The notes below the pieces were generated by a model. It did not search any database and was not told the origin of the DNA. It saw nothing but the letters and a program-made list of their open reading frames with translations. Below, one piece after another: positions 40,024 to 53,400 of a stretch of 64,000 bases of DNA. Source of the stretch: Sisyra terminalis. Its lineage: Eukaryota > Arthropoda > Insecta > Neuroptera > Sisyridae. Each line of letters begins with the position of its first letter. Within the stretch, counting starts at the first letter, position 1. Both the position numbers and the translations under genes were made by a program. Where the stretch lies: positions 31,845,482-31,909,481 of the forward strand of contig OY292274.1 of NCBI GenBank assembly GCA_958496175.1, written 5' to 3'.

Positions 40024-43000
40024 ATAATATATAATATATATCTATATATTTGGTGTTGTTTTCAACATGTTCTCAATATTGAGTTGTAATCAGGATAAAA
40101 AACTATCTATCCTAGGTTGTAACCGGTCGGTTAGCTATTTGGTACAAGTGGGACAGTGTAACCATTATAACTTCTTATAATCACAATGGCGCAAAATCTA
40201 CAGTACCTGCGTGCTGGTACGATCACCCCGGTGAAAAGTAGACTAATTTTGTGTTATATTTAGTTAACAATAAATAGGTTGTGGCCCACGTTGAGAAGGA
40301 AAAACCGATATACGGCTGGAGTAAAAAAAGGTTGAGTATAGCTGTTTTATACTTTAATAATAGTAAATAAGATCATACTTTAATTTTTTGTCTCAATTGG
40401 GTGAAAAGTAGAACGATTCGCTTTTTAATTTTAAGGAAATCAATTGGAGTTGATGTTTTACACTATCTTCACAATATTCATACTAAAATTGATTATTTCC
40501 GAGATAGGTCCTACTCTTTGATTAAGCTATTTTACGAAACTTTGGATTTAAAATTTTTATTACTCTAAACCAGTGGTTCTTAATCCTATATCCGCGAGGA
40601 CCATGGCGCCCGTCGACCGTTTTATGTGACACTTTAAAATGATTTTTAAGTTTTTAATACAAATTTAAAAAAAAAAAAACTCCACAGAGAAATAAGAAAA
40701 GGTTAAATGATTACATCGTTATGATTTTCTCGGTTGAAATATCATCTTCTAGGTATAGTTTGATTTGTCCCCATCTCTGTAATAACGCCCTCTAGTTCTC
40801 TTAATTCGACCTAACGTCCAGAATTTTTATATTTTTTGTGATTTTATTTTTGTTACTAAATATTTTTTGTGCATTACTTATAGGTATTATAAACCTTAAA
40901 AATTAATGGTGCCCGCCGCCAACCCGACATTCAAGAATATGCTCTTAGGAGCAAAAAGGTAGCATAGTACTTTTTAGCATAAAAGAGTTTCGTTAAATAT
41001 TCAGTTACTACTGAATTTTGATTTAAAAATGAATAAGTAGTCTAAATATAGGTACACATGTGTGCAGTTTTATTTTATTTTAATTCTTATGGGTTTTATA
41101 TTTTTAAAAATCCTTTTCCAATTAGATTTTTTCGCTGACTTTCAATAGTGAGCATATATACTGTTAAAACAGTATATAAAATATATTGTGCTCTAATGTA
41201 TGTAATATAATATACAAAAGTATACTCGAAACATAAATTTGAAAATAAAAAACTCAAACAAAATTTATGACATATTGCCCCAGATACGTATTTCGATTGC
41301 CAAGCAAACTTCTTCAGTGGCTATTAAGTAGTATTGCATGGTACCGTAACTGCTATGTAATGAGTCACGTAGTAATAACTATTTGTACGATCGCAATTTA
41401 TACTTCGAGCCTTTCTCTTTGGAAGTTTTGGCAATATAGTTGTGGACTAGTACGAATTAGAAATAGAAGTAGGAACAACCCTCCCTCCCAACAACTACAT
41501 CGCAAAAAGAGAAAGATTCAATGTATACATTGAGATTCATTCATTTTTTGTCACAACTTTTTGACTCATCACAGCAGTTATGGAGCGATCCAATACTACT
41601 TGTCATGAAGATCGTGTAGATTCCAGGGTATTAGGGGATCGCGGGTATTAGGGTGGAAAATGAGATGGTGGACGAAACAGCGAAAGAAGCTACAAGGGGG
41701 AGAGTTCATCTCACGAACGGGGAAGACTCCATGGAGGATATCATTACAATGTGTCAGTAATGAATTTGGGGCTCTTTTGATAATATATGACAGGGCCACC
41801 CTTAAAAGCTGCAGCGAGTCAGATAAATAGTGCTGGGTAATTCACCTTTGGGTACCCTAACTAGTAAAGATTGTATGGTGTCCGTCAGATTGATTCATAC
41901 CAAATTGACCCATTCTTACCTGAAGACTGGAGAACAGGCGAGACGCAGAAGATTTGTAGAGAGGGGCTAGAAGTAAACCATCAACTTCTGGAATGCCAAA
42001 ATTACAGAGAGGAAAGCAAGCAATGCGATGTACTGCTTGAAAACAGCAAGAGAGATTCACGTGTTCTTTTGATTTTTCAATGCTGCGGGGCTATACCGAT
42101 ACATATGAATCACTATTTTTAAGTGCTAGATATTTTGAGTAGATGAATTTGAGAAGAGTAATGTGAGTGAAATTATGGGTGACTAATAAAGTGGATAAAA
42201 TAGTGCGACACTCTAGCTGTTAGAGCGACTATAAATAAATAATATTACCTACTTGTTGACCACTGAAAAAGTTTGCTTGGTAATCAAAATACGTATCTGG
42301 GGCAATACGTCAATTTTTTATTTTTATTTTATATCTATAGTTTACTATTGTAAATTTTAGTACTTACATTTTATATATTTTACAATCAATACACTTTGTT
42401 AAACATTTGTAAGACGTATTTCTAACTTCAGATTGTAATCTTTAAAAGTTACTTTATAGTTGAATTGCTTTTTAATTTTAATTATTACCGATTTGTAAGG
42501 TTAGTTCTTTATCATCCATTTCGTAACTATTTTCTTTCAAAAGTAGTGATTCTTGCGATTTAATTTCTTCTGTATTTTTCTTTTCTATATCTCTTATTAT
42601 ATGACGTATACTTATAAAATATTTTTCAGTTCCGCTATTTTTGATCTTTAAAAGATTAGTTTTTATTTCAGGTCATTGTTCACTTTTTCTCATGAAACTT
42701 ACATTGATTTTTTTGGTCCTTATTTTATTATAACTCTTCCAAAACGGCAGTGCTTTGAAAACAATCACTTCTGGATCAATGCATACTTCTGGTATTAAAG
42801 GTAAACAAACGATTTTTAATTTAATTTGCTTTTGTTTAGCATAATCGACACGCAATGTGTGAAAAATAATTTCACCCTCTATTGCGTTGTGTACGTCAAT
42901 TGGATTGAAAATGATCTTAATTGGAATACTCATTCCACACCACAACACTTGAGTACTATTTGGATAAACCTAAATAATTAAATTGAAAAGCATACTTTTA

Positions 43001-46000
43001 AAAATAATGTGTACAAAAATCTTATTGTCAAAAGTTAAATAGTAGAATAGCGAACAAATATCTACTTGTAAAATCATAGGATCAGGATCATAATTATGTT
43101 GAATTTTGATGAATTTGCATTTAATTAATTTTCTATCTTTATTGGTAATCACTGCAGCCTTTTTATAAAGTTTACCATTTGTAAAATCCTAGAATAGAAA
43201 ATGAGTTAAATTTGAAAAAAAAATATTTAAATGTAAAATTTTCTTATTACATTAAATACAATTAAGTTGGGATGAACAAAGAAATTGTCATCCTCTTCTA
43301 TAGAATCTAAAAATTGTTTGGCATACAGTTCCCGTTTTTGATCCAGAAAATCACAATTCATCCATGAGTTTAAAAGCTCATCGATTTGAACAATTTCATT
43401 GGGAATTGGAATCTTTTCTCGTGGATTCAAAATTGGAACTGGAGGAATATTTTGATCTAGGTTGTCTATATCGTTTAATGGTTTAGTGCTTTTTAATTTT
43501 GATTGAATTATATTTTCCGTTTTTTCCTCTGTGCTTTGAATTTTTGAATTTGTCTTAATTTCCACAGAGGATATAGTCTCTGTTGATTTTGTTTCTGTTA
43601 CATCCAAAAGTTCAATACTTGTATCTTCAAATGATTCAGCTGATAGTTTCGGCGCCGATATTTCGATTGATTCTATTTTCTTATTTTTTGTCCTGTTTTC
43701 ATCCTTCCCCATTAGTAATAATTTTTCGTTTATATTAAGTTGTTGAAAACTAATTTCTTGTTCTCGTTTATACTCAAACATTAATTTTTTAACAATTGCT
43801 ATTTTATTTTCAACTTGTTGAATTTCAAAATCTTGCTGTGATTTTTTGTATTGTTTGAACCTGTTAATAAATGAATGGGGTGGAATTACATTTTCTCTGA
43901 AATTGTAATGTTTTCTGAGATTATTCAACAGTTTCGAATCTTTATAATTTTGAACTCTTCGTTTTTCTTCTGTGTGGCACTCATAAATCATTTTATTGTG
44001 AAGCATTTGGTTCTAAAAATATTAAATTAATTAATATTTTTATTTAAAAAAACCAGGTGAAAGTATATATACTTACAGTATCTGAAATATAATAGTTAAT
44101 TATTTATAACTTGAAACCTAAAACTACGTCTCTTGGACAAAATTAAAATTTAATATAAGCGTATTTTTTATAAAAATAGGTTTGTTTATCTTTATTGTTA
44201 CCTTTCACACGTGTAGTGAAATTTTATTCGTTCCTTTTTTATCCCTACGAGTGATTCCTAAACATAATTTTTCATAATATTCACAGCACTCCTATGGATA
44301 GCACAGCGGCAATCAATAGAAATTAGGTATTATATTAGTATTACATTCTTATTTCTTATATATAAATTGGCTATCTTGCCGTCCGTGCGTTCAGAGCTAT
44401 GCGCATGCGCTCTGTTATCCCCACTTACGCATTCAAAACGTTGGTAGGGTTAAGTTGACACAGCGCACGGCATTCAAACATGCCTATTTGCTCAAACCAG
44501 CTATTTACCAAGTTTGTTATTATTATTGTATTTTTTTCATAACAACTATTTACGTTTGTCAAAATATTATTACTCAAGCACATTAAATAATTATTTACGC
44601 ACCCGATGGTACAATTTTTTATGAATTTAAATTTAAATTATTTGTAATAAAAGCGCGACAAATAGTTAGCGAGTTGTAAATATTCGCTTTTAACGGACTT
44701 TGATTGATTATTGATAATTTCGATTGTTTATTAAACGTTATCCCTTACAAACTTTGCTACTGTTTTTCACTCTTTTAGGGGAGAAATTTTCAAAAACCCT
44801 TTCTTATTATGCATCGTATAAGGAAAACACTTTCCAAATTTCATCGACACAAATGTGCACTTATATTTGAAAATACAATATAAAACGAAAAAAAAATAAT
44901 GACCTTTATTTTTTAACATGACCGTTAACATAACTAAAAAGCTATTCGATTTCGCACATTTGGATGTTGTACATACAAAATTGTTGGAAATAGGTGAAAA
45001 GCGTGGAAGTAAATTCGAATATTTTTTTTTTTCAATAACAATAATTGATTTTCAAGTTGCTCTAAATACCGAAAAAAAGTTAGTATGGAAGATTTTATAT
45101 TTGCATTGACAGTGAAATATATGGCAAAAAATTGCTACCTAATGCATTTCAGCCGAATATATAATTACTCTAGATCACAACCATTGGTTGATAAAATAAA
45201 ATAAATTTTAAAAAGTTTGATTGTTGAAAAACGAACCAATATTGAAAATCGCCTATTTGGTATAAGTACTACATAAGTATTAAACTTTCATACTAATTTA
45301 GTGAAATGACGTTATTTAAAAAGTTGTTATTAAAATGGTATTAAAAAAAACACATATTTTATTTCTTAATATAATTTAGGTAAACTTTTTTTTATATTAA
45401 CAACACTTTGATTATTAAATTTAAAATTTCGATTGTTGATAAACTCTACATTATCTCATTAAACATTTTATTGAGATAGAACCTTTAGTTGCGAATGCAA
45501 CGGGCAACTACTAGTAGTATTATATTAGTATATTTGTGAAAAGCTTAAGTTTATTTTACAAAATTTTATGATATTATCAATCCTACTCATCATCTAGCGA
45601 ACCCATATTCGGTATACTTGGGCCTATTCACAACTCGGAAATTAGACTCCATAGGAGTCTACCGTACTTACCCTGTAGCGGGTATGCGAGTATAAGCGGT
45701 CGAACCCAATTTACGAGTATACATGGGTCGCCAATTTCTAGTATATAGCCTATCCCATCATCCAAACCAGAGCTGTTAAAGATGCTTTGGGAAAGTATCT
45801 AGTTACTATCTAGATAAGTATACTAGTATCTAGATAAGTTCCTCTTTGAAAAAGTATCCGAAGTCCCTTTCGGTATTTAGTAAGTAACGTTCCCTTTAAT
45901 TTTTCTGTTATGTGTGCGGATCTTCGGCGCATCTGTGTAAGGTGGTGGTATAAATTTACACCCCCACCCATAATCACATCTAAAATTTTTGATTAAAATT

Positions 46001-47454
46001 TATATTTTTAAGGTATTTATTAATCACAGTGATTTTATACCATAATAACACTAAGGCCCGGTATTTTCATTTCAGTATAGGTAGGCTTTATCTCCATGAT
46101 AATTATCTATTAGATAAAATTTTATCTGTAAGATAAACTGTATTACCAACCAAAACAAACATTCGGTTAGTTATTTGCATGATATCTTATAAAAAAGAAT
46201 AGGAAACAATATATTGATAAACAAAGACAAGTTGATAACGATATCAAAGGCGTTAGAAAGAGACACCATTCTTGTGTAAAAAAATGAAGTTTTGTAGTTG
46301 CCGCTTATACTTAATTTGAAATATAAAAAAAATCATTCTGCAAATTAATAACATATAATTTAGAATGTCTAACGAAGTTAAAAAAAAACGAACCCGAACT
46401 CCAAATTTCAATAATGAAGAAGTTCATTAGTTGAATTATAAAATTAGATAAAATTTTAGAGCTCCAAACTAATGAATCAAATTCATAATATTAATCAAGA
46501 AGAGAAGAGGGCAGAAGAAATGCATCGTAAGAAAATGAAACTTGTGGATATTGAAATTTCTATTAAGAAAAAACAACTAAAAAATGTATAATTTTATACA
46601 ACTTTTATTAAATATTACATTTTTATTTTCATAATACAAATATATATTTATTCTATTATTTCTTGTTAAACGTTTTATTGATGCAACAAATTCCTAAAAT
46701 AATCAATAAAAGGTCTGCGGAAAAATCATTATGAATTTCAACATTTCTTTCCTGTTCTTCTGGAAGAATATCGTCTTTCATGTCCGAATTCTTATCGGTG
46801 TCAAAATTTTCTTCCATTCGGTCTATCGCTATATTGTGTAGTATTGCACATTTTTCTTCAATTCGTACCTAATAATATAAATTCGACCGTAAGTTTTGAA
46901 AAATGAAATCTTTGGAAAAATTATTGGTCCGTCCATTTCTTAAAATGATCCATTCTTGGCCTTACATTATATTGTACTTCAGAATTTATAACTTCTATAA
47001 GTTGAATCAATTCTTCTTCAGGGTTATTGAGCAATTTCAATTCATCCATAGCGACTATTTCCACTTTTATTTATAACTGTAATATATCATCAAAGTAACT
47101 GATTAATATTGTTTACGTATCATTACATGAAATTGATGCTTATTTAATTTTCACATAGATAATATACACTAATATATTTACCTAATAAATTCGTAGATCT
47201 CCAAATAGGCAGAAAATTCTTGCAATTTTGTTATATAATTTTTTCGCTTCACTTAAGTTTGACAGCACTAACAATGCGCAGAAATAATAAGAAAGCGATG
47301 TATGCTCTATCTATTAAATAAAAAGACTATTTGGAAGTCTGAGTACTGAATAAACAATCTAGGACAGGGGTTCTCAATCTTTTTGAGCTCGCGGCGCATT
47401 TACAAGGTTAGTATTTTGTCACGGCGCCCTACTTTAGTAAGCTATTTGGATATG

Positions 47455-47485
<31 letters not shown>

Positions 47486-50400
47486 GTCAAAAGTAATATG
47501 TACCTATAATAATAGTAGTTAGGTAATAATAATAGTAGTTAGGTAAAGAGGCACAAAAATTAAAACATCCACAATATGACAGTGAGTTTTATTATATTTA
47601 CAAGAATTTAGAATTGAAACAGAGAACAAAAAAAAAGACTTAAGAAAAAAATAAAATACGATATAATAGTTATTCAGTCAGATCAATGTGACGGGTGAGC
47701 TTGACGATTTCCGCAGAGTTTTTCAAAGCGGGGAATAAGACTTGAGACTGCTACTCTCATTTCTTGCTCCACATTGATCTTTGACTGATATTTGTTCTTG
47801 ATTACAGCTACAGCTGAAAATCCAGCTTCACATAAATATGATGTGGCAAACGGTATGAAAATTTTTAAAGCTTTCGAAGCTAAATTTGGATATTCATTTT
47901 GAATCGATATCCAAAACTCCACCAAATCGAAACTGGTGAATCTAGTTTTGAGACTATTGTCGCAGGAGAGTTCAATGAGATTCTCTTGCTTTTGTGTTGG
48001 GAATCCTGGGGGAGCTTGTGCACGAAAAGGATCTCGGATCCACGCAAATTTTTCGACCTCATCATCTGCAAAGTACTTCGAAAACCATTCTGTGAGCTTC
48101 GATAGGTGTTCCGTGAAAAGAGCCATTTAGCCAAAGAGCCAGCTTTATAGGTACCCGCGAATATTTGTGGTTTCGGATCATTTCAGATAATGATAGAGGA
48201 TCGACTCGCGGCGCCCCTCTTTACTATCTACGGCGCACCAGGGCGCTGCGGCGCACACTTTGAGAACCCCTGATCTAGGAGATAGTTTAATTTTATCCTG
48301 AAGATATGACTATTTTTATGTGAAAATACGCATGTTTTCTCTATCTTCCGGTAAAATTTTACTTGAAAGATAAATGTCACTATCTAGATGTGAAAATACC
48401 GGGCCTAACAAAAATAATTTTTGAAATAAATAAAAAAGACAAAACAGAACAAAAAGATTGGTTGATATAATACATTAAATACTAAACTTGTTGAATTTTC
48501 TTTTCATTTACATTGAATCTATTATATTTGTATGTTGCGTCTTTTTTTTGAAATATGCGAACTGTAAAACATGTGTGCGGAAAAATATAAATACGAAACA
48601 TCGCTAGTTACTCTTAAAAAAGGAACTTAATTACTTATCTTAAGTTACTTTTTAAGATACTTTTTTAGTTACTCTGTATGTACATACTATGTATGAACTA
48701 AAAGTTTCGTGACGTATTAGGTAAAGGTTTTGGGTAAGCAGGTAATGTATTTCTTGTTTTTATTAATTCAGAAAAAAGGAAAGTATACATGTATGTCTAA
48801 TCTCCTAAAAGCACATTTCACATTTGAAACAATAGAAGATTAATGTAAGAAGCTTAAATTGAATCCTATAGAAAAAAAACTGCTTCTAATCTCTCGGTAT
48901 CTAGATATTTAAGCTACTTTTCAGTATCTAAGATACTTTTTAAGTTACAAGATACAGTTTCTTTTAAAAATATGTAAGACACTAGATACTTTTTGCCAAA
49001 AAATAAGGGACCTTAGATATAGTACTTTAGATAGTATAAAACTAGTAGTTGCCCGTTGCATTCGCAACTAAAGGTTTTATCTCAATAAAATGTTTAGTAT
49101 GAGATAATGTAGAGTTAATCAACAATCGAAATTTTAAATTTAATAATCAGTGTTGTTAATTAAAAAAACTGTATCTAAAATTATATTAAGAAATATTTTT
49201 TTATATCATTTTAATAACAACATTTTAAATAACGTAATTTCACTAAATTAGTATGAAATTTTAATACTTATGTAGTACTTATACCAAATTGTCGATTTTA
49301 AATTTTGGTTCGTTTTTCAACAATCAAACTTTTCAAAATCTATTTTATTTTATCAACCAATGGTTGTGATCTAGAGTAATTATATATTCGGCAGAAATGC
49401 ATTAGGTAGCAATTTTTTGCCATATATTTCACTGTCAATGCAAATATAAAATCTTCCATACTAACTTTTTTTCGGTATTTAGAACAACTTGAAAATCAAT
49501 TATTGTTATTGAAAAAAAAATAAAATATTCGAATTTACTTCCACGCTTTTCACCTATTTCCAACAATTTTGTATGTACAACATCCAAATGTGCGAAATCG
49601 AATAGCTTTTTAGTCATGTTAAAAAATAAAGATCATTATTTTTTTTTTCGTATTACATTGTATTTTCAAATATAAGTGCACATTTGTGTCGATGAAATTT
49701 GGAAAGTGTTTTCCTTATACGATGCAAATATATAATAAGAAAGGGTTTTTGAAAATTTCTCCCCTAAAAGAGTGAAAAACAGTAGCAAAATTTGTAAGGG
49801 ATAACGTTTAATAAACAATCGAAATTATCAATAATCAATCAAAGTCCGTTAAAAGCGAATATTTACAACTGGCTAACTATTTGTCGCGCTTTTATTACAA
49901 ATAATATATATTCATAAAAAATTGTACCATCGGGTGCGTAAATAATTATTAAATGAGCTTGAGTAATAATATTTTGACAAACGTATAAAGTTGTTATGAA
50001 AAAAATACAAAAATAATAATAAATTTGGTAAATAGCTGGTTTGAGCAAATAGGCATGTTTGAATGCCGTGCGTTGTGTCAACTTAACCCTACCAACGTTT
50101 TGAATGCGTAAGTGGGGATAACAGAGCGCATAGCTCTGAACGCACGGACGGCAAGATAGTCAATTTATATATAAGACTAGCTGATCCCCGCAACTTCGTC
50201 TGCGTAACGTAGGTGTAAATTATATTTTCTTTTTAGATTTGCTATTTGTAGTAGTATATGAAAATTTTCATTTTTCTTATTTGTTTTACGAAAAATATAA
50301 TCATACTTAAAAACACTATTTTGTCAACTTTAAAAAGATTTATTTAATAAACTGTTACTTAGAATAAAATGATCATATATAATGATCAATAAAACTTCAA

Positions 50401-53400
50401 AAAATATTTATAAATACCTAAAAAGAGTATGTCTATTGCGTATACCTACGATAGGTATACCAACAGTGAACCAAATAATTCATAAATCAATCAGCATCTA
50501 TACATAAATAAAAAATATCGCCAAGTTCAATAAAGTCGGTCTAAATTATAACTTAAAAAAAGTCGAAAAGTATCAAAATACTCGCGTCAAAATAACAGAA
50601 GTTAAGAGTCTAGATTTTTGAATATTAGTAGGAATCCCATCTCACTGTTTCGATTCCCGAATGAACCTTTTTCCAAAAACTATTATACTATTGCAATGGA
50701 CAACATAACCGCGAAATTGAAATTTGTACAATGGCACGAAACTCAGTTCTTCCATAATCAAGTATAAGCATTATGTATCTATAAACTTATTATTAAGTAT
50801 CTAAATTTCAACTATACAATTAAACCATATTGGATAGTCTAGAGTTCACCATACACGATTTGGTGTATGCCTTTTGCTCTGGAAGAGCATTTTAAATTTC
50901 TTTTATCATTATGACTTACCGTAAAAATGTCGGTATTTTCTTTAAGTTCGCCGAATTTCAAAGGGTACTCGCTCACTAATATAATTATTTCTGATTTTCA
51001 AGTTTACAATATGTGAAAGCCAAAAAACTTAAAGCTCACTTATAAACTTAACTTAACCTTTTTCAGATATATTTATCAGTTTGAATTTTTAAGCAGATCC
51101 TAAGTTTTTATTTCTAATAATAAACTAAGTTTGTTTTATATTAAGCAGTAATAACGTCTCTCCTTTAACGGACTTTGATTATGAAATTTCGATTGTTTAT
51201 TAGACGTTATGCCGCAAAAACTTAGTCACCTTTTTTCACTCTTTTAGTGGGGGGAATTATCGAAAACCCTTTCTTATTATATAACGGCATTCTATAAGGA
51301 AAACACTTTTCAAATTTTATCGACACAAATATGCAATTATATTTGAAAATACAATGTAAAACGAAAAAAAATATGACCTTCTATATTTTAGTTATTATTA
51401 AAAAGCAATTCGATTTCGCACATTTGGGCGTTGTACATACAAAATTCTTGGAAATTGGTGGAAAGCGTGGTAGTAAAATCGAATATTTTATTTATATTCA
51501 GTAACAATAATTGATTTTAAAATTGTTCTAAAAACTGTAGAAAAGTTAGTATGGAAGATTTTATTTATTTATTGATGATATTGAAATATATGACAAAAAA
51601 TTGCTCCCTTAATGCTATTCAGCAGAATATATCATTGCTCCAGGTCACAATCATTGGTTCATAAAAATTAGATTTTACAAAGTTTGATTGTTGAAAAACA
51701 AAAAAATTAAAAACCGCCTCTATGGTATTTGGTATAAGTACCTACTACCTAAACTTTCATACTAATTAAGTGAAATGACGTTATTTAAAATGCTGTAGTT
51801 AAAATTATATAACAAAAACAGAAACTTATTATTAATTAATTATTTATTTATTAATTACACTTAGTAAATTCAAAATTTCGAATGTTGATTAACTCTACAT
51901 TATCTCAAAGAAACTTAATCATCTCAATTCACTCTTTTAGGGTAGAAATTTAAAAAAAAAATCTTTTCACATGTCTACTTCTTATAAGGAATACACTGAA
52001 TATTAAAATTTCATCTGGCAGAGGAGATATATAATTACACGATTTTATATATGCACGGTTTTAAGAACGTATTTATTCAAAATGTATTTACTTTATTAAT
52101 ATAATTTTTTTTTTACTATTACTGTTTTTTTTTTCGTTAATATTTCCTTATTGAGCAACCCTAAGGATTTATTTTCAACAATTTTGTAAAAAAAAATAAA
52201 AAAAAGGTTACTCGGAGATTCGAACCCAGGTCTCTTATATTGTGAGTATAAGAATGTCAGATACGTAAGCGAATGCGCTATTTACGTATGTTTATATTTG
52301 GTGTTTATTATGTGTAAAAACATTTATATTTCAAAAAGGCACGATTTTGTATTTTAAAATTTTTAATTTTTCAAATAAGTTACATTTTTAAACTTGTGAT
52401 ATCTTTCGAATGGAATGTTCAAATTGAATAACTCAAAAAGTTATATAATGGCATTGAAGCAAACTTACATACGAAGTCATTAATTTTGATAAGGATTAAT
52501 CCCAAAGTATAAATAAAAGAGCTTTTATAGCGGTGGCATTTATATATATTTTTTAAAATGAAAAAAACACTTATTGTGACATAACTATAATAGTTAGACA
52601 TATGCTGTCGCTTTGTTTTTTGTAGATAATGATATGTTCTACAAAATCGTACTACATTGTTTTGTTCTATAACCAATAGTTTTCGCAGCGCACGCGATAA
52701 AAGAATGTTTTTTGGTAATTTTTTCAGACCTTGGGTTACATTATTGGAGTTTTAGTGTGGATCCCTAACTTTTTTGAAAATTTAATATAGCCTATGTTCA
52801 CCGGAAATAGTGTAGCTTCCCAACAGTGAAAGAATTTTTCAAATCGGTCAAGTAGTTTCGGAGACTATTCAAAGCAAACAAACAATCAAATCTTTCCTCT
52901 TTATAATAATAGATAATAGATAGATAACTAAAATACTTCTTTCTGACAGCTCTGATCCAAACCATAAAATGTGCAAGCATTACCTCCAACGACAGTTATT
53001 TCTGATTAAAATTAATAAACCCAAACATCTTCCCATATAAGCCATCTTTCTGGAAAAAGCACATAATATAATACATCAACTTCCTACAAATGACGAAGGA
53101 TTTAAAAGAGTAATTACAGTGACCAGGCAAAAGAAGTGGGAAATGACACAAATTCATCATAGAAAATCATAATACAAAAGAAATAACATAAGCAGAGTTG
53201 ACCAGCTTACTCTAGCTTTCTTAAAAATGGGGCACACGAGAAGTACCCAGGATGGAATTTTAAAAGGCGAGCTACCAAAAATATGCTCCTCATGTTTGAG
53301 CATCCTGGTCGTCAAACATGTATTAGTTGAGTGTAATGAGGTTCTATTCAGTAATGGAATATTAAGAAGGGAAGACCTCGGACGATCATCATCCACCGCT

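Larger units (their letters stand above)
47365..48272 (-). mobile_element. hAT element, ZBED5/FAM200-type, inserted in Harbinger
   Basis: Ends CAGGGGTTCTCAA and its complement TTTGAGAACCCCTG are flanked by a perfect 8-bp duplication, ATCTAGGA (47357-47364 and 48273-48280). At 908 bp it is an internally deleted copy that keeps only the transposase C-terminus. Confidence 0.9.
46055..48405. mobile_element. PIF/Harbinger remnant
   Basis: The 15-bp inverted ends GGCCCGGTATTTTCA are perfect, and TAA flanks both sides (46052-46054, 48406-48408), the usual 3-bp Harbinger duplication. Plus-strand fragments near 46365-46590 (KKKRTRTPNFNNEE, later EEMHRKKMKLVDIEI) look like the Myb/SANT accessory protein, broken by stops. 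The minus strand near 46658-46869 encodes EEKCAILHNIAIDR, typical of the C-terminal end of Harbinger DDE nucleases; most of the nuclease is missing. A second hAT has inserted into it. Confidence 0.75.
45768..52954. mobile_element. Outer hAT element carrying nested insertions
   Basis: The termini are CAGAGCTGTTAAAGATGC and, on the other strand, CAGAGCTGTCAGAAAGAAG; both continue into AAGTATYTAGTTA-like sequence. The flanking octamers are identical: ATCCAAAC at 45760-45767 and 52955-52962, a perfect hAT-type duplication. The interior holds a Harbinger remnant, a second hAT and retroposon copies, so the original element was much shorter. No transposase of its own is recognisable. Confidence 0.75.

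Noticed and set aside
40569..40950. hAT element beginning CAGTGGTTCTTAATC
   Set aside because: Only the left end looks hAT-like; no matching right end or octamer duplication was found.
52209..52290. A true tRNA gene
   Set aside because: The box A and B resemblance is there, but the acceptor and anticodon stems do not pair.
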